DNA of 64,000 bases. Source: Kitasatospora azatica KCTC 9699. Its GTDB lineage: Bacteria; Actinomycetota; Actinomycetes; Streptomycetales; Streptomycetaceae. The DNA is taken from NCBI RefSeq assembly GCF_000744785.1, contig NZ_JQMO01000003.1, forward strand, positions 186,001 to 250,000. The letters are read 5' to 3'. The notes under the pieces were generated by a model, which was not told where the DNA came from, ran no database searches, and worked only from the letters and a program-made list of their open reading frames with translations. The translations under genes and the position numbers were made by a program. Shown here piece after piece: positions 35,257 through 44,133 of the stretch (positions are counted from its first letter, which is position 1; every line of letters starts with the position of its first letter).

Positions 35257-37059
35257 GTGCGACGGATCCTCCCCAGCGGCGCGGCGATCATCGTCATAGC
35301 CGCGGCCGGAGCGGCAGTCCAAACCGGGCCGGCTGCGGCCGCGCCCACGCCCCAACTGGTCCCGGCCTCCTGTGCGACGGCGCAGGCCGGGTACGCCCAC
35401 TGCAACGCGATCCAGCTGGTCGGCGCCGCGACGTCCGGTGCCGCCCAGCCGGCCGCGCCCAACGGCTACGGCCCCGCCGACATCCAGTCCGCGTACGGCC
35501 TCGGCACCAACCCCGGCAGCGGCCAGACCGTCGCCATCGTCGACGCCTACGACGATCCGAACGCCGAGCAGGACCTGGCCACCTACCGGGCCCAGTACGG
35601 GTTGTCGGCGTGCACCACCGCCAACGGCTGCTTCAAGAAGGTCAACCAGCGGGGCGGGACCTCCTACCCCAAGGGGGACACCGGGTGGGGCACCGAGATC
35701 ACCCTCGACCTGGACGCGGTCAGCGCGGCCTGCCCCGGCTGCCACATCCTGCTGGTCGAGTCCGACGACAACCTCGACGTCAACCTCGGCGCGGCCGTCG
35801 ACGAGGCCGTGCAGCTCGGCGCCAAGTTCGTCTCCAACAGCTACTCCGACTCCGAGTCCGACGTCCCGTCGGGCACCGACGCCCACTACAACCACCCCGG
35901 CGTGATGATCGCCGCGGCGACCGGCGACTACGGCAGCAAGTCGGGCGCCGACACGCAGTACCCGGCGAGCTCGCCCACCGTCGTCGCCATCGGCGGCACC
36001 TCGCTGCGGAAGGCGAACAGCACCCGCGGCTGGACCGAGACGGTGTGGGGCAGCAGCACGGCCGGTGCGCTCGGCACCGGCAGCGGCTGCTCGGGCACCT
36101 ACGCCAAGCCCTCCTACCAGCAGAGCGTGAACACCTCCTGCGCCAAGCGCGCGACCTCGGACGTCTCGGCCGTCGCCGACCCGAACACGGGCCTGGCGAT
36201 CTACGACAGTTACGGCCAGTCCGGCTGGCTCCAGTACGGCGGCACCAGCCTCGCGACGCCGGTGATCTCGTCGATGTGGGCCCTCGCCGGCGTCCCGGGC
36301 GCGAGCGACAACCCGGTCGCCTACCCCTACTCGCACGCCGACAAGTTCAACGACGTCACCTCCGGCACCAACGGGCCCTGCGGCGCACCGATCTGCACCG
36401 CCGGCACCGGCTGGGACGGCCCGACCGGGCTCGGCACCCCGACTGGCATCGACGCCTTCAAGGCCGGGAACCCCCCGCCGCCGCCGACCAACGACTTCTC
36501 GGTGTCGCTCTCCCCGACCTCCGGCAGCGCCGTCGAGGGCAAGTCGGTCACGTCCACGGTCTCCACCGCGGTCACCTCGGGCTCCGCGGTCAGCGTCCAG
36601 CTGTCCGCCAGTGGTCTGCCCTCCGGCGCGACCGCGACCTTCAGCCCGGCCTCGGTCACCGCCGGCAGCAGCTCCACCCTGACCATCGGCACCGCCGCGA
36701 CGACGCCGGCCGGCAACTACTCGGTGACGGTCACCGGCACCGCCGGGAGCACCGCCCACTCGATGACCTACACCCTGACCGTCACCGGGACCGGCGGGGG
36801 CGGCATCGTCACCGTGAACAACCCCGGCACCCAGTACGCCTCCAGGTACTACGGTCCGGTCATCCAGATCAGCGCCACCGACAGCGCCGGGCTGCCGCTG
36901 ACGTTCACCGCCTCCGGCCTGCCGGCCGGCGTCTCGATCACCCCTGGCGGCCGGATCTCCGGCAACCCGGCCGCGAGCGGCGCCTTCCAGGTGACCGTCA
37001 CCGCGACCGACAGCCGGGGCGGCACGGGCACGACGACCTTCACCTATCAGGTGTTCTGA
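35257..37059 (+). CDS. Secreted S53 (sedolisin) peptidase with C-terminal Ig-like domains
   Basis: GTG 35257 follows AGGAG by six bases and opens a 600-residue exported protein (signal about 1-28, AAAA cleavage region). The sedolisin catalytic set is present: E147 and D151 in GTEITLDLD, D224 in AATGDYGS, and S331 in YGGTSLATP. The calcium site region 'FNDVTSGTNG' follows. Unlike most S53 enzymes there is no long N-terminal prodomain; the catalytic region starts by residue 70. Residues about 410-500 and 510-600 are two beta-sandwich domains ('SGLPSGATATFSPASVTAGS' type and a putative-Ig 'LPLTFTASGLPAGVSI' type) often used for substrate or wall binding. Acid-active protein degradation outside the cell is the expected role. 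Confidence 0.9.
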   Translation: MRRILPSGAAIIVIAAAGAAVQTGPAAAAPTPQLVPASCATAQAGYAHCNAIQLVGAATSGAAQPAAPNGYGPADIQSAYGLGTNPGSGQTVAIVDAYDDPNAEQDLATYRAQYGLSACTTANGCFKKVNQRGGTSYPKGDTGWGTEITLDLDAVSAACPGCHILLVESDDNLDVNLGAAVDEAVQLGAKFVSNSYSDSESDVPSGTDAHYNHPGVMIAAATGDYGSKSGADTQYPASSPTVVAIGGTSLRKANSTRGWTETVWGSSTAGALGTGSGCSGTYAKPSYQQSVNTSCAKRATSDVSAVADPNTGLAIYDSYGQSGWLQYGGTSLATPVISSMWALAGVPGASDNPVAYPYSHADKFNDVTSGTNGPCGAPICTAGTGWDGPTGLGTPTGIDAFKAGNPPPPPTNDFSVSLSPTSGSAVEGKSVTSTVSTAVTSGSAVSVQLSASGLPSGATATFSPASVTAGSSSTLTIGTAATTPAGNYSVTVTGTAGSTAHSMTYTLTVTGTGGGGIVTVNNPGTQYASRYYGPVIQISATDSAGLPLTFTASGLPAGVSITPGGRISGNPAASGAFQVTVTATDSRGGTGTTTFTYQVF

Positions 37060-37122
37060 CCGGTCCAGGCTCAGCGCGCCGGTCGGACTGAACGCTTCGC
37101 CTCACAGGCGCCGGAGCGTGGC

Positions 37123-37152
37123 GCCGGGCCCGGGATCCGTCCCGGGCCCGGC
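37123..37152. terminator. Hairpin terminator between convergent genes
   Basis: GCCGGGCCCGGGA (37123-37135) pairs with TCCCGGGCCCGGC (37140-37152) over a TCCG loop. It lies between the sedolisin and the XRE regulator, which converge, so it probably serves both. Confidence 0.8.
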
Positions 37153-37198
37153 GGCCTCCGCGCTCCATCGCGCTGCATCGCGCTCCGGCTCGGTCCGC

Positions 37199-38140
37199 TC
37201 AGTCCCACTCCCAACGCATGCCCAGCACGCTCGGCGACACATCCAGGGCGACCACATGGGCCAACTGGGTCCCGCCGACCCATAACTCCCGCACCCGCCG
37301 GTCCGGCGCCGGGACCACTCTGCGCTCATAGCGCCAGCAGCGGGCCGGCACCGCCGCGGGGTCGAACTGCACCTGCAGCACGTACTCGCCCACCGGCGCC
37401 GGGAACACCCGGTAGTAGTAGTCCACCTCGCCGAAGGCCATGTCCGAGGCCTCGTATTCCACGACCGCCGTGTCGCCGCGATCAAGCACCCGGTCCAGCA
37501 CCAGTTCGGCGACCAGGAAGCCGGCCGCGGCGTCGGCCCGGACCCGCCCGACCCGGCAGCCGCGCACAGCCCGCAGCCGAGGTGCCCGAGAGGCGGGATC
37601 CTCCTGCCGGTAGGTGACCGTGAACCGGGAGATCCGGTTCTCATGCGCGCGCAGCACCGCGCGCGTCGTGAGACCGACCTCTTCGCGGGTCGGCCCGACC
37701 GAGTAGAGGTCGTGGACACTCAGGCGGGTCAGGCCGTTGTGGACGGGGGTCTCGACGTCGTTCAGCAGCGCGTCGAACTCGGGACCGCCGCCGTAGGCCG
37801 CCGACAGGTCCAGTCCGCCGGCCGGATGGGTCAGCCAGCGGCCGCGAGGGCGCCGTGGTCCGAGCTGACCCGTCAGGGCGTACTCGGGTAAGTCGAGGAT
37901 CTTCTCCAGCAGATGGACGGCGCGCAGCGATTCGGGCCGCTCCGGACGGCTCCGCCCCCGGCGCCAGTAACTGAGGGTCGAGACCGAGACGCGCACTCCG
38001 TGGGCCGTCAGCCGGTACTGCAACTCATCCAGAGTCAGGGCACTGGCCTCGATCGCGAGGTGCAGCAGCGCCGAGAACGGCCCGGTCCGCATCGCGTGCG
38101 CCAGTTCCCGGTCGAGCGTCTGCCGCCTCACCGCTTCCAC
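37199..38140 (-). CDS. Helix-turn-helix regulator with beta-rich C-terminal domain
   Basis: A 313-residue protein with an N-terminal XRE-like helix-turn-helix at about 27-70 (TLDELQYRLTAHGVRVSVST, LSYWRRGRSRPERPESLRAV). Residues about 140-310 form a domain without a name that I can give ('DLYSVGPTREEVGLTTRAVL', 'FDPAAVPARCWRYERRVVPA', 'GTQLAHVVALDVSPSVLGMR'). Proteins of this layout are frequent in streptomycetes as uncharacterised DNA-binding proteins. The position gives no clear target; a dacB paralogue lies upstream on the same strand. Confidence 0.7.
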   Translation of the reverse strand: MEAVRRQTLDRELAHAMRTGPFSALLHLAIEASALTLDELQYRLTAHGVRVSVSTLSYWRRGRSRPERPESLRAVHLLEKILDLPEYALTGQLGPRRPRGRWLTHPAGGLDLSAAYGGGPEFDALLNDVETPVHNGLTRLSVHDLYSVGPTREEVGLTTRAVLRAHENRISRFTVTYRQEDPASRAPRLRAVRGCRVGRVRADAAAGFLVAELVLDRVLDRGDTAVVEYEASDMAFGEVDYYYRVFPAPVGEYVLQVQFDPAAVPARCWRYERRVVPAPDRRVRELWVGGTQLAHVVALDVSPSVLGMRWEWD

Positions 38141-38226
38141 GAGTGTCGAGTATGAACGCTACCCACAGCCCGGGGAAGGACGCCTCGGGGACCGGGGCCC
38201 AGTGTCCCGTCGTCGGTTGCGGCACA

Positions 38227-38290
38227 CGAGGCTCCCTGGCTGGCTGGTCGAGACGCGTGGCAGCTCGCTCAACCACGCCCGGGAGCCTCG
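38227..38290. other. Nested inverted repeats after the second dacB
   Basis: CGAGGCTCCC (38227-38236) pairs with GGGAGCCTCG (38281-38290). Between them GCGTGG and CCACGC form a second stem about 12 bases apart. The structure is in the 160-bp gap downstream of the minus-strand dacB gene and may end its transcript. Confidence 0.5.
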
Positions 38291-38301
38291 TACGGATCGC
38301 G

Positions 38302-39960
38302 TTACGGACGAATGCTCCGGGAGGGCGGTCTACTCGCGGACGTGACGGCCTTGTGGTGCGAACGGCCGGCGCCGTGACCTGCGCATGCCTCCTGCTGGAG
38401 GAGGACGGCGATCTGGTCGACGTCGTCGTTGACGTCGAAGAACCCCTGGATGTCCGGTGCGGCCGCGCCGTTGACGCCGACGTAGAAGGTGAAGAGGTGG
38501 CCGTCCTCTGCCTGCAGGTAGCCCGCGTAGGTCTGCGCGTTGATGGCGAGCTGCTGGTTGAGTTCGTCGAAGCCGATGATGGTGCCGGGCTTGGCGAAGA
38601 CCTTGCCCTTGGCCGGGCAGGCGTCGGTGTTGCAGTAGAGAGCGCCCGTTCCCGACACCCCGAGGATCGGCAGTGAGGTGCGGAACGCGTCCGCGTCGGG
38701 GGTGCGCAGCCAGTACGCGAGCAGCTGGTTGAGCCCGGCGGGCGTGACGCGGTCGACGGGGACGTCGCCGCGTCCGTCGGCCAGCTGGAACTGGGTCGGG
38801 TCGACGTTGGCCGTATTGGTCAGGAAGTCGTGGATGACCGGGAAGCCGTCGAAGCAGTTGTGGCTGCCGACGTTCACGGCCATGTTGCACAGGGCCAGGT
38901 TCGCGCCGAGGTTGTGACTGACGTTCAGGATCAGCTTGGCGTACTCGCGGTACGGCGGTGAGACGAAGGCGGCCACCTGGGGATCGCCGGTGTACGAGGC
39001 GGGCAGCGTGCTGTCCGGGTTGGGCCCGGTCGGCGGGGCGGTGACGGTGACCCCGGCGCGGGCCAGGGCCTCGATCAGGGCGGTGCGCCCGAACGCGTTG
39101 GGGTCCTGGACCTGGGAGATCTTCAGGGTGGGCTTGGCGTCGGCGGCGATCGTGCCGGAGAGCGTGATCTTCGTGCCGTCAGGGGACGCGGAGACCTGGA
39201 TGTCGGTGCTGCCGCCGGCCGCCACCGTCTGGACGTTGGAGGTGACCTGGTACGGCGCGACCTGCGGGCGCCAGCTCAGCTGGGCGGTCTGCCCGGGGGA
39301 GGTCGGCGTGCTCAGCAGGTCGATGAGGTTGTCGTTGATGATGAGGGGTGTCGGCTGGGGGTTGATCGGCGGGGGCGTGAACAGCCGCGGGTCGATGACG
39401 ACATCGCCGTCCACCGTGGTGATGCCCGAGTCGCGGACCTGGTGGGCGATCTGGTCCAGGCCGGCGAGCGGGTCCTCCGGCGTGAGGGTGGCGCCCGGGA
39501 TGTCGTTGGCATAGGTGTGGTCGATGGGAGTGAAGTCGACCGACCCGTCCGGCTTGGTCCGGCCGCCCATGGTGAGGTCGCCCTGGGCGACGAGCGCCAG
39601 GTTCCCGGTCAGGGTCGACCCGTTGAGGTGGCCGATCGCGTTCACCGGCGTGGTGAAGCGGTGGTCCGGGCCGAGGGCGTGCCAGGCGCCGGAGATGGTG
39701 ATCAGCTTGACGGTCGAACCCGGCATGAAGAACTGGTCGGGGTACATGGAGTGGACGACCCGCCCGTTCTCGGGGTCGATCTCCAGCAGCCCCCACTGCG
39801 CGTGCTTGTACGCGGGCTTGTTCATGATCGCCGTGATGTCGGGCCCGAGGTCGCCGTGCGGGTTGTCCGCAGGTGCGGCGGCGGCGGTACCCGCCACGAC
39901 CGCGAGAGTGACGCCGACGGTGGCCCAGGCCCGAAGCCGACCACGGATCCTTGATCTCAT
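38302..39960 (-). CDS. dacB: Second PBP4-type D-Ala-D-Ala carboxypeptidase, with a KPG motif
   Basis: From ATG 39960 the 552-residue protein has a Sec signal (RIRGRLRAWATVGVTLAVVA) and the PBP4 layout. Motif 1 is S82-T-V-K85 (MPGSTVKLI), and motif 2 is S-H-N in LNVSHNLGANLA. Motif 3 reads AKPGT where DacB enzymes have KTG, so the second residue of the triad is Pro, which is unusual. The C-terminus extends to a His/Ser/Arg-rich tail (HHKAVTSASRPPSRSIRP). It is a paralogue of the gene at 26457, with low overall similarity by eye. Wall trimming is likely if KPG is tolerated. Confidence 0.85.
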   Translation of the reverse strand: MRSRIRGRLRAWATVGVTLAVVAGTAAAAPADNPHGDLGPDITAIMNKPAYKHAQWGLLEIDPENGRVVHSMYPDQFFMPGSTVKLITISGAWHALGPDHRFTTPVNAIGHLNGSTLTGNLALVAQGDLTMGGRTKPDGSVDFTPIDHTYANDIPGATLTPEDPLAGLDQIAHQVRDSGITTVDGDVVIDPRLFTPPPINPQPTPLIINDNLIDLLSTPTSPGQTAQLSWRPQVAPYQVTSNVQTVAAGGSTDIQVSASPDGTKITLSGTIAADAKPTLKISQVQDPNAFGRTALIEALARAGVTVTAPPTGPNPDSTLPASYTGDPQVAAFVSPPYREYAKLILNVSHNLGANLALCNMAVNVGSHNCFDGFPVIHDFLTNTANVDPTQFQLADGRGDVPVDRVTPAGLNQLLAYWLRTPDADAFRTSLPILGVSGTGALYCNTDACPAKGKVFAKPGTIIGFDELNQQLAINAQTYAGYLQAEDGHLFTFYVGVNGAAAPDIQGFFDVNDDVDQIAVLLQQEACAGHGAGRSHHKAVTSASRPPSRSIRP

Positions 39961-40326
39961 TCGCCCAGCCGTTTCTTGAGTCGGAAGCCCCGCTGTGCAG
40001 GGCACTCACGGCGCATGGTAGGTGTGCGGACTCCGGGGGCGAGGCTGTTGCGCGGTGTGCTGACGGCGCGGGATGTGAAAATCATTCGGTCGGTCGAAGG
40101 TAAGCACCCATATGAGTCACGGTCGAACTCTGGGCGGGCCGTCCGCCTGAGCCCCCCAGGCCGCCTCGTCGCCAACCGGACCGCCTAACCGGGAATCGGC
40201 ACCTCGACCGGTCCGAGATCGCGGTACGAGCCGGTAATGTCACCGGAATCATTCCCCGGATATCGGTTCGGAGGAGATTCCATCGCAGACCTTTCTGAAC
40301 ACTCGCGGTACCCCTAAGCTGCGCGG
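39961..40326. other. Intergenic region without a supported gene
   Basis: This 366-bp divergent spacer between the second dacB and the gene at 40327 must hold both promoters. It is less GC-rich around 40075-40120 (GTGAAAATCATTCGG). I see one 26-codon frame at 40237-40317, which I do not call. Confidence 0.5.
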
Positions 40327-41271
40327 GTGTCGCTCTTCCAAAGGCTTCGGGGCTCCGGCCCGCGCCTGCTCCCCGAACTCGACGACCGCAAGCTCGGCAA
40401 CGTGCGCAAGCAACTGGATTCGCCTCCCACGCCGGGCCTGAGGGAAATTCAGGTCGACCAGGTCGAGCGGGTGATTCAGGATGCCGGCACGGATTGGGAC
40501 CGTCGCTCGCATCGCATCGGGGTACTGGCGGCGGCCTCGGCCCATTCCGGTCTTGCCCAGTCCTGGCGGGCGTGGCGGCCGCAGAGTGCCAATCCGTTGA
40601 TTTTCGAGGCGTGGGTCGAGCGGGTGCGCGGCCGGGCGGCCGGCGGGATGGACAACGCCCGGTCGGTGGCGAAGAACTGCTATCGCGCGGCCGAGCTCCA
40701 GCCGAACGATCCGACGCCCTGGGTGGTGCTGCTCGGGATCCTGCGGCTGCTGCGCAGTGACCAGCAGGAGGTGTTCCAGGTCTGGAGCGAGCTGACCGCC
40801 CGCGACTCCTGGCACCGCGAGGCCCACCTGCAGATGCTGGGGTACCTGTCACCGGAGGAGTGCGGCTCGTACGGCCAGCAGCTGGACTTCGTCGACTCGG
40901 TGCGCGCGCGAATGCCGGAGACGACGCCGACCGCGGGCCTGGAGCTGACCTTGGTGGTCGAGCAGCACCACCGGACGGTCGCCCGCGGTGGCGTCGACGC
41001 GCTGCTGGCGCGGCGGCAGTGGACCAACCCCCGGACGGCCGCCGGCCTGGAACAGGCGTTCCAGAGCTGGACCACGCCGGGCCGGCTCCAGCACGCGGCG
41101 GCACTGGCCGATCTGAACCTGCTGGCCTACGCCTTGGTGCAGGCGGGCCGTCTGCAGGAGGCGGGCGAGGTGTTCCGGCTGGTCGGCGCAACGGTCACGC
41201 CGTGGCCGTGGTCCCTGGACGGCGAACCGGTGCAGTCCTTCACTCACTGGCAGGCCCAGGCCATACGCTGA
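40327..41271 (+). CDS. Hypothetical helical-repeat protein
   Basis: This 314-residue soluble protein starts at GTG 40327 (SLFQRLRGSGPRLLPELDDR). It is all-helical by composition, with motifs such as 'NCYRAAELQPNDPTPWVVLL', 'LADLNLLAYALVQAGRLQEA' and 'GEVFRLVGATVTPWPWSLDG' that look like TPR-type helical hairpins. No enzyme signature is visible. No clear Shine-Dalgarno precedes the GTG. It lies upstream of the heme-protein operon, 227 bp away, on the same strand; whether it belongs to it is not evident. Confidence 0.6.
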   Translation: MSLFQRLRGSGPRLLPELDDRKLGNVRKQLDSPPTPGLREIQVDQVERVIQDAGTDWDRRSHRIGVLAAASAHSGLAQSWRAWRPQSANPLIFEAWVERVRGRAAGGMDNARSVAKNCYRAAELQPNDPTPWVVLLGILRLLRSDQQEVFQVWSELTARDSWHREAHLQMLGYLSPEECGSYGQQLDFVDSVRARMPETTPTAGLELTLVVEQHHRTVARGGVDALLARRQWTNPRTAAGLEQAFQSWTTPGRLQHAAALADLNLLAYALVQAGRLQEAGEVFRLVGATVTPWPWSLDGEPVQSFTHWQAQAIR

Positions 41272-41498
41272 TCAGCCGGGCCGCCCCCGAGGCGGCCGCC
41301 AGGCCCGCCGTGCAGCCGGCGCGCCGCCGGTTACCGAAGTCAGCACAACCTTATGGGTTGGTTAGAGGCTCCCGCAGTCCCGCATTCCCGTGCCGAAGTG
41401 ACCATACGATCGGTGCCGGCCCTTCCCCGAAGGACCGACGCGTCGATCTCACTTCCCCGTCTCGGCATGCGCGCAGGAAACCACGGAGCCTGAAATCC

Positions 41499-42218
41499 AT
41501 GACCCAGCGAACACGATTCGGAACCGGCCTGCTGGTACTGGTGGTTGTGCTTCTCGCCTTCGCGATATCCGTGCTGGCGATGCAGCCGGCGGCGGCCGCT
41601 GGTCCCATCCCGGGTTCCCCGCTGGACGCCTACGACCAGCGGATACCGTACGACATGGGCGTCCACAAGATCGCTCGACTGGCCGCGCTCATCTCCTATG
41701 TGCTGATGGCGGCCACGATCGTGCTCGGCATCGTGCTCCGGATGCGCTACTTCCAACGCACCGTCAATCGTGGGACGGTGTACGGGGCGCACATGACCGT
41801 CGCCCTTTCCGCGCTGATCTTCGGCGCCATTCACGGCGTGACCTTCACCTACCAGCCGGTGTGGGAAATCGACGTCATCCACCTCCTCGTCCCCTTCACC
41901 GGCGGCCGGCAACGGGTTCCGGTCGGCCTGGGCATCCTGGGCACGGAACTGGCCGTCGCAGCCGGATGTTCGGTGTGGCTGCAACGACGACTCGGCTATC
42001 GAAGGTGGCTGAGGTTCCACCAACTCTCCTATGTCGCATTCGGATTGATCTGGCTGCACATTTTCACCGTGCACCCGGAGCCGCGCCACATCAACCCCGC
42101 CGCGATCGGAGTCGCGGCAGGCTTCCTGTCCTGCCTGCTGGCCTTCCTCATTCGAGTCCTCCCCTCGCGCTCAAGGCTCAACCAGCGATCCTTCCCGAGT
42201 CATGTGGATGCCAACTGA
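41499..42218 (+). CDS. Ferric-reductase-like transmembrane bis-heme protein
   Basis: A 239-residue membrane protein with about six helices. Four histidines fit the bis-heme pattern of ferric reductases and NADPH oxidases: H98 and H112 (14 apart) in one helix and H174 and H187 (13 apart) in another, in 'GAHMTVALSALIFGAIHGVT' and 'RFHQLSYVAFGLIWLHIFTV'. A signal-like first helix (11-30) precedes an Ala-rich loop outside. There is no FAD/NAD domain, unlike full-length Nox-type proteins; the next gene, whose ATG overlaps this stop (TGATG), encodes a ferredoxin-flavin reductase that could supply electrons. Transfer across the membrane to an outside acceptor is the likely role. Confidence 0.82.
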   Translation: MTQRTRFGTGLLVLVVVLLAFAISVLAMQPAAAAGPIPGSPLDAYDQRIPYDMGVHKIARLAALISYVLMAATIVLGIVLRMRYFQRTVNRGTVYGAHMTVALSALIFGAIHGVTFTYQPVWEIDVIHLLVPFTGGRQRVPVGLGILGTELAVAAGCSVWLQRRLGYRRWLRFHQLSYVAFGLIWLHIFTVHPEPRHINPAAIGVAAGFLSCLLAFLIRVLPSRSRLNQRSFPSHVDAN

Positions 42219-43816
42219 TGACTTTTCCGACCCAGAGGCCCGTCCCCGGCCTTGTCCCCGAGAGCGAACCGGTCAAGGTCAGCGTGGACAACAACCGCTG
42301 CCACATCTACGGGATCTGCCAACAGGAGGCGCCCGAGGTCTTCCGCATCTCCGAGAGCGGTGCGCTGCACTACACGGGCAACGTACCGGCGAACCTCGCG
42401 GCCGCGGCGCGGCAGGCGGTCCGCTGCTGCCCGATGCAGGCCATCGCGATCAGCGGCGGCGCGTCTCCCGCCGCCGCCCGCCATCCCCACCGTTCCCGCC
42501 GCTCCCGCCGTTCCCGAAACCGCACGGCGCGCCTCCACGACTACCGGAGGATCGTGGTCGCCGGGGGTGGGCTGGCCGGGCTCAGCGCCGCGAGCAGGCT
42601 GCGCGAGCGGGGCTTCGACGGCGAGTTGGTGGTGGTCGGCGAGGAGACCCGCCCGCCCTACAGCCGGCCGCCCCTGTCCAAGCAGTTCCTGGCCGGCGAG
42701 TTGGGCGGCGAGGACCTCACGTTCCGGGCCGAGGGCTCCCTCGACGCCCACTGGCTGCTGGGCAGTCACCTGATCGGGCTGGACACGGAGCGCCGGACGC
42801 TGAAGCTGCGCGGCGATGAACGGCTGTCCTACGACGGGCTGGTGATCGCCACCGGTGTCGACGCGAGGCGGCTGCCCGAGACCCCGGTGGTCAGCGACCG
42901 GATCCGCACGGTCCGCACCCTCGCGGACGCGGCCGTGGTCAGGAAAGCCATCCAGGCGGCCCGGGCCCAGCACGTGGTGATCCTCGGCGGCGGCTTCGTC
43001 GGCTGCGAACTCGCCTGCACCGCACGGGATCAGGGCATGGACGTGACCCTGGTCGTGCACAGCGCCCCGCTGCTCAGGCGGGTGCTGGGCAGCAAGCTGG
43101 GGGCGGTGGTCGGGCGCATCCAGGCCCGGGCCGGGGTCGACGTCCGGCTCAGCACCCGGATCACCGAATGGACCGACAGCGGCTCCGGACTGCGCCTTCG
43201 GCTGGACGACGGAGAGGTGGTCAACGCCGACTTCGTCGTGCTGGGCCTGGGCAGCGTGCCGCGCACCGAGTGGCTGCACGGCAGCGGACTCGACATCGCC
43301 GACGGCGTCCTCTGCGCCGCCACCTGTCACGCCGTGGATCTGACCGGTCGTCCGCTGCCCGAGGTCGTCGCCGCCGGCGATGTGGCGCGCTGGCCCAACG
43401 TTCGGTTCGACTCCACACCCCGGCGGGTGGAACACCTCATCCACGCCGTCGAGATGGGACAGCACGCCGCCGACGCGCTGCTCCACGGCCCGGCGCAGGC
43501 AGCGGAGTTCACTCCGGTACCGCGCTTCTGGTCGGAACAGCACGGGACTCGACTCCAGGCGGTCGGCATGCCCGGGCTGGGCGAGCGGATCGAGATCGTC
43601 GAGGGATCGCTGCGCTCCGAATGCTTCGTCGCCACCTACCACCGCGACACCGCACGAGGCGCCCAGACCGTGGCCGCCGTGGCCTTCGACATGCCGCGTC
43701 AGCTGCTCGACTACCGTGACCGCATCGGCCACTTCGGCCAGTTCGGCCACTTCAGCCGTACTGGCGGCACCGACTCGCTGGTCGGAGCGCTCACGGCCCG
43801 TGCCGGGCGGCGCTGA
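42218..43816 (+). CDS. [3Fe-4S] ferredoxin fused to FAD-dependent ferredoxin reductase
   Basis: The 532-residue protein has a ferredoxin head: C28-x2-Y-G-x-C34 and C71-P72 (C70 also present), the spacing of P450-type single-cluster [3Fe-4S] ferredoxins. A basic linker (RSRRSRRSRNRTARL, about 90-105) leads to a ferredoxin-reductase-like oxidoreductase: FAD loop VVAGGGLAGLSAASRLRERG, 'PPYSRPPLSKQFLAG', NAD loop VILGGGFVGCELACTARDQG and 'EVVAAGDVARWPN'. The two parts are usually separate genes that serve P450s; here they are one chain coupled by overlapping TGATG codons to the heme membrane protein before and a small membrane protein after. It probably passes NAD(P)H electrons to the hemes. Confidence 0.88.
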   Translation: MTFPTQRPVPGLVPESEPVKVSVDNNRCHIYGICQQEAPEVFRISESGALHYTGNVPANLAAAARQAVRCCPMQAIAISGGASPAAARHPHRSRRSRRSRNRTARLHDYRRIVVAGGGLAGLSAASRLRERGFDGELVVVGEETRPPYSRPPLSKQFLAGELGGEDLTFRAEGSLDAHWLLGSHLIGLDTERRTLKLRGDERLSYDGLVIATGVDARRLPETPVVSDRIRTVRTLADAAVVRKAIQAARAQHVVILGGGFVGCELACTARDQGMDVTLVVHSAPLLRRVLGSKLGAVVGRIQARAGVDVRLSTRITEWTDSGSGLRLRLDDGEVVNADFVVLGLGSVPRTEWLHGSGLDIADGVLCAATCHAVDLTGRPLPEVVAAGDVARWPNVRFDSTPRRVEHLIHAVEMGQHAADALLHGPAQAAEFTPVPRFWSEQHGTRLQAVGMPGLGERIEIVEGSLRSECFVATYHRDTARGAQTVAAVAFDMPRQLLDYRDRIGHFGQFGHFSRTGGTDSLVGALTARAGRR

Positions 43817-44133
43817 TGGGCCACCGCACAGCTCATCGCAAGCGCCGCGCCACCCAGCACGGCGACACCCTGCGAAGGCTGTTGAGCCTACCCGCGCGCA
43901 GGAACGCCCGCTGGCCGTTCGTCGCCGCCGTGATGGCGGGGACCACGGGCCTGTACCTCCAGGTCCTGCTGACCGCCCCACCCATGCCCCCCGGCAACGC
44001 ACCGGCACCCGAGAGCAGCAGCATCGGGCAGCCGTCGCACCGGGCGTCCGGCAGAACCCCCGACGCCCTCCCTCCAGTGTCGACACGACCAGGAGTCGGC
44101 GCATCGTCCCTCCAGTGGGGAGCCCCCATATGA
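43816..44133 (+). CDS. Small one-helix membrane protein of the redox cassette
   Basis: A 105-residue protein with a basic head (GHRTAHRKRRATQHGDTLRR), one helix at about 34-55 (WPFVAAVMAGTTGLYLQVLL) and a Pro/Ser-rich outside tail. It starts at the ATG overlapping the previous stop, and its own stop overlaps the next ATG (ATGA at 44130), so it is translated with its neighbours. No family is recognised. An assembly or docking factor for the heme protein or the secreted protein is a guess. Confidence 0.6.
   Translation: MGHRTAHRKRRATQHGDTLRRLLSLPARRNARWPFVAAVMAGTTGLYLQVLLTAPPMPPGNAPAPESSSIGQPSHRASGRTPDALPPVSTRPGVGASSLQWGAPI

Noticed and set aside
40237..40317. 26-codon frame MSPESFPGYRFGGDSIADLS upstream of the gene at 40327
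   Set aside because: No Shine-Dalgarno and no stem-loop series to support a leader peptide. I only note it in the spacer entry.
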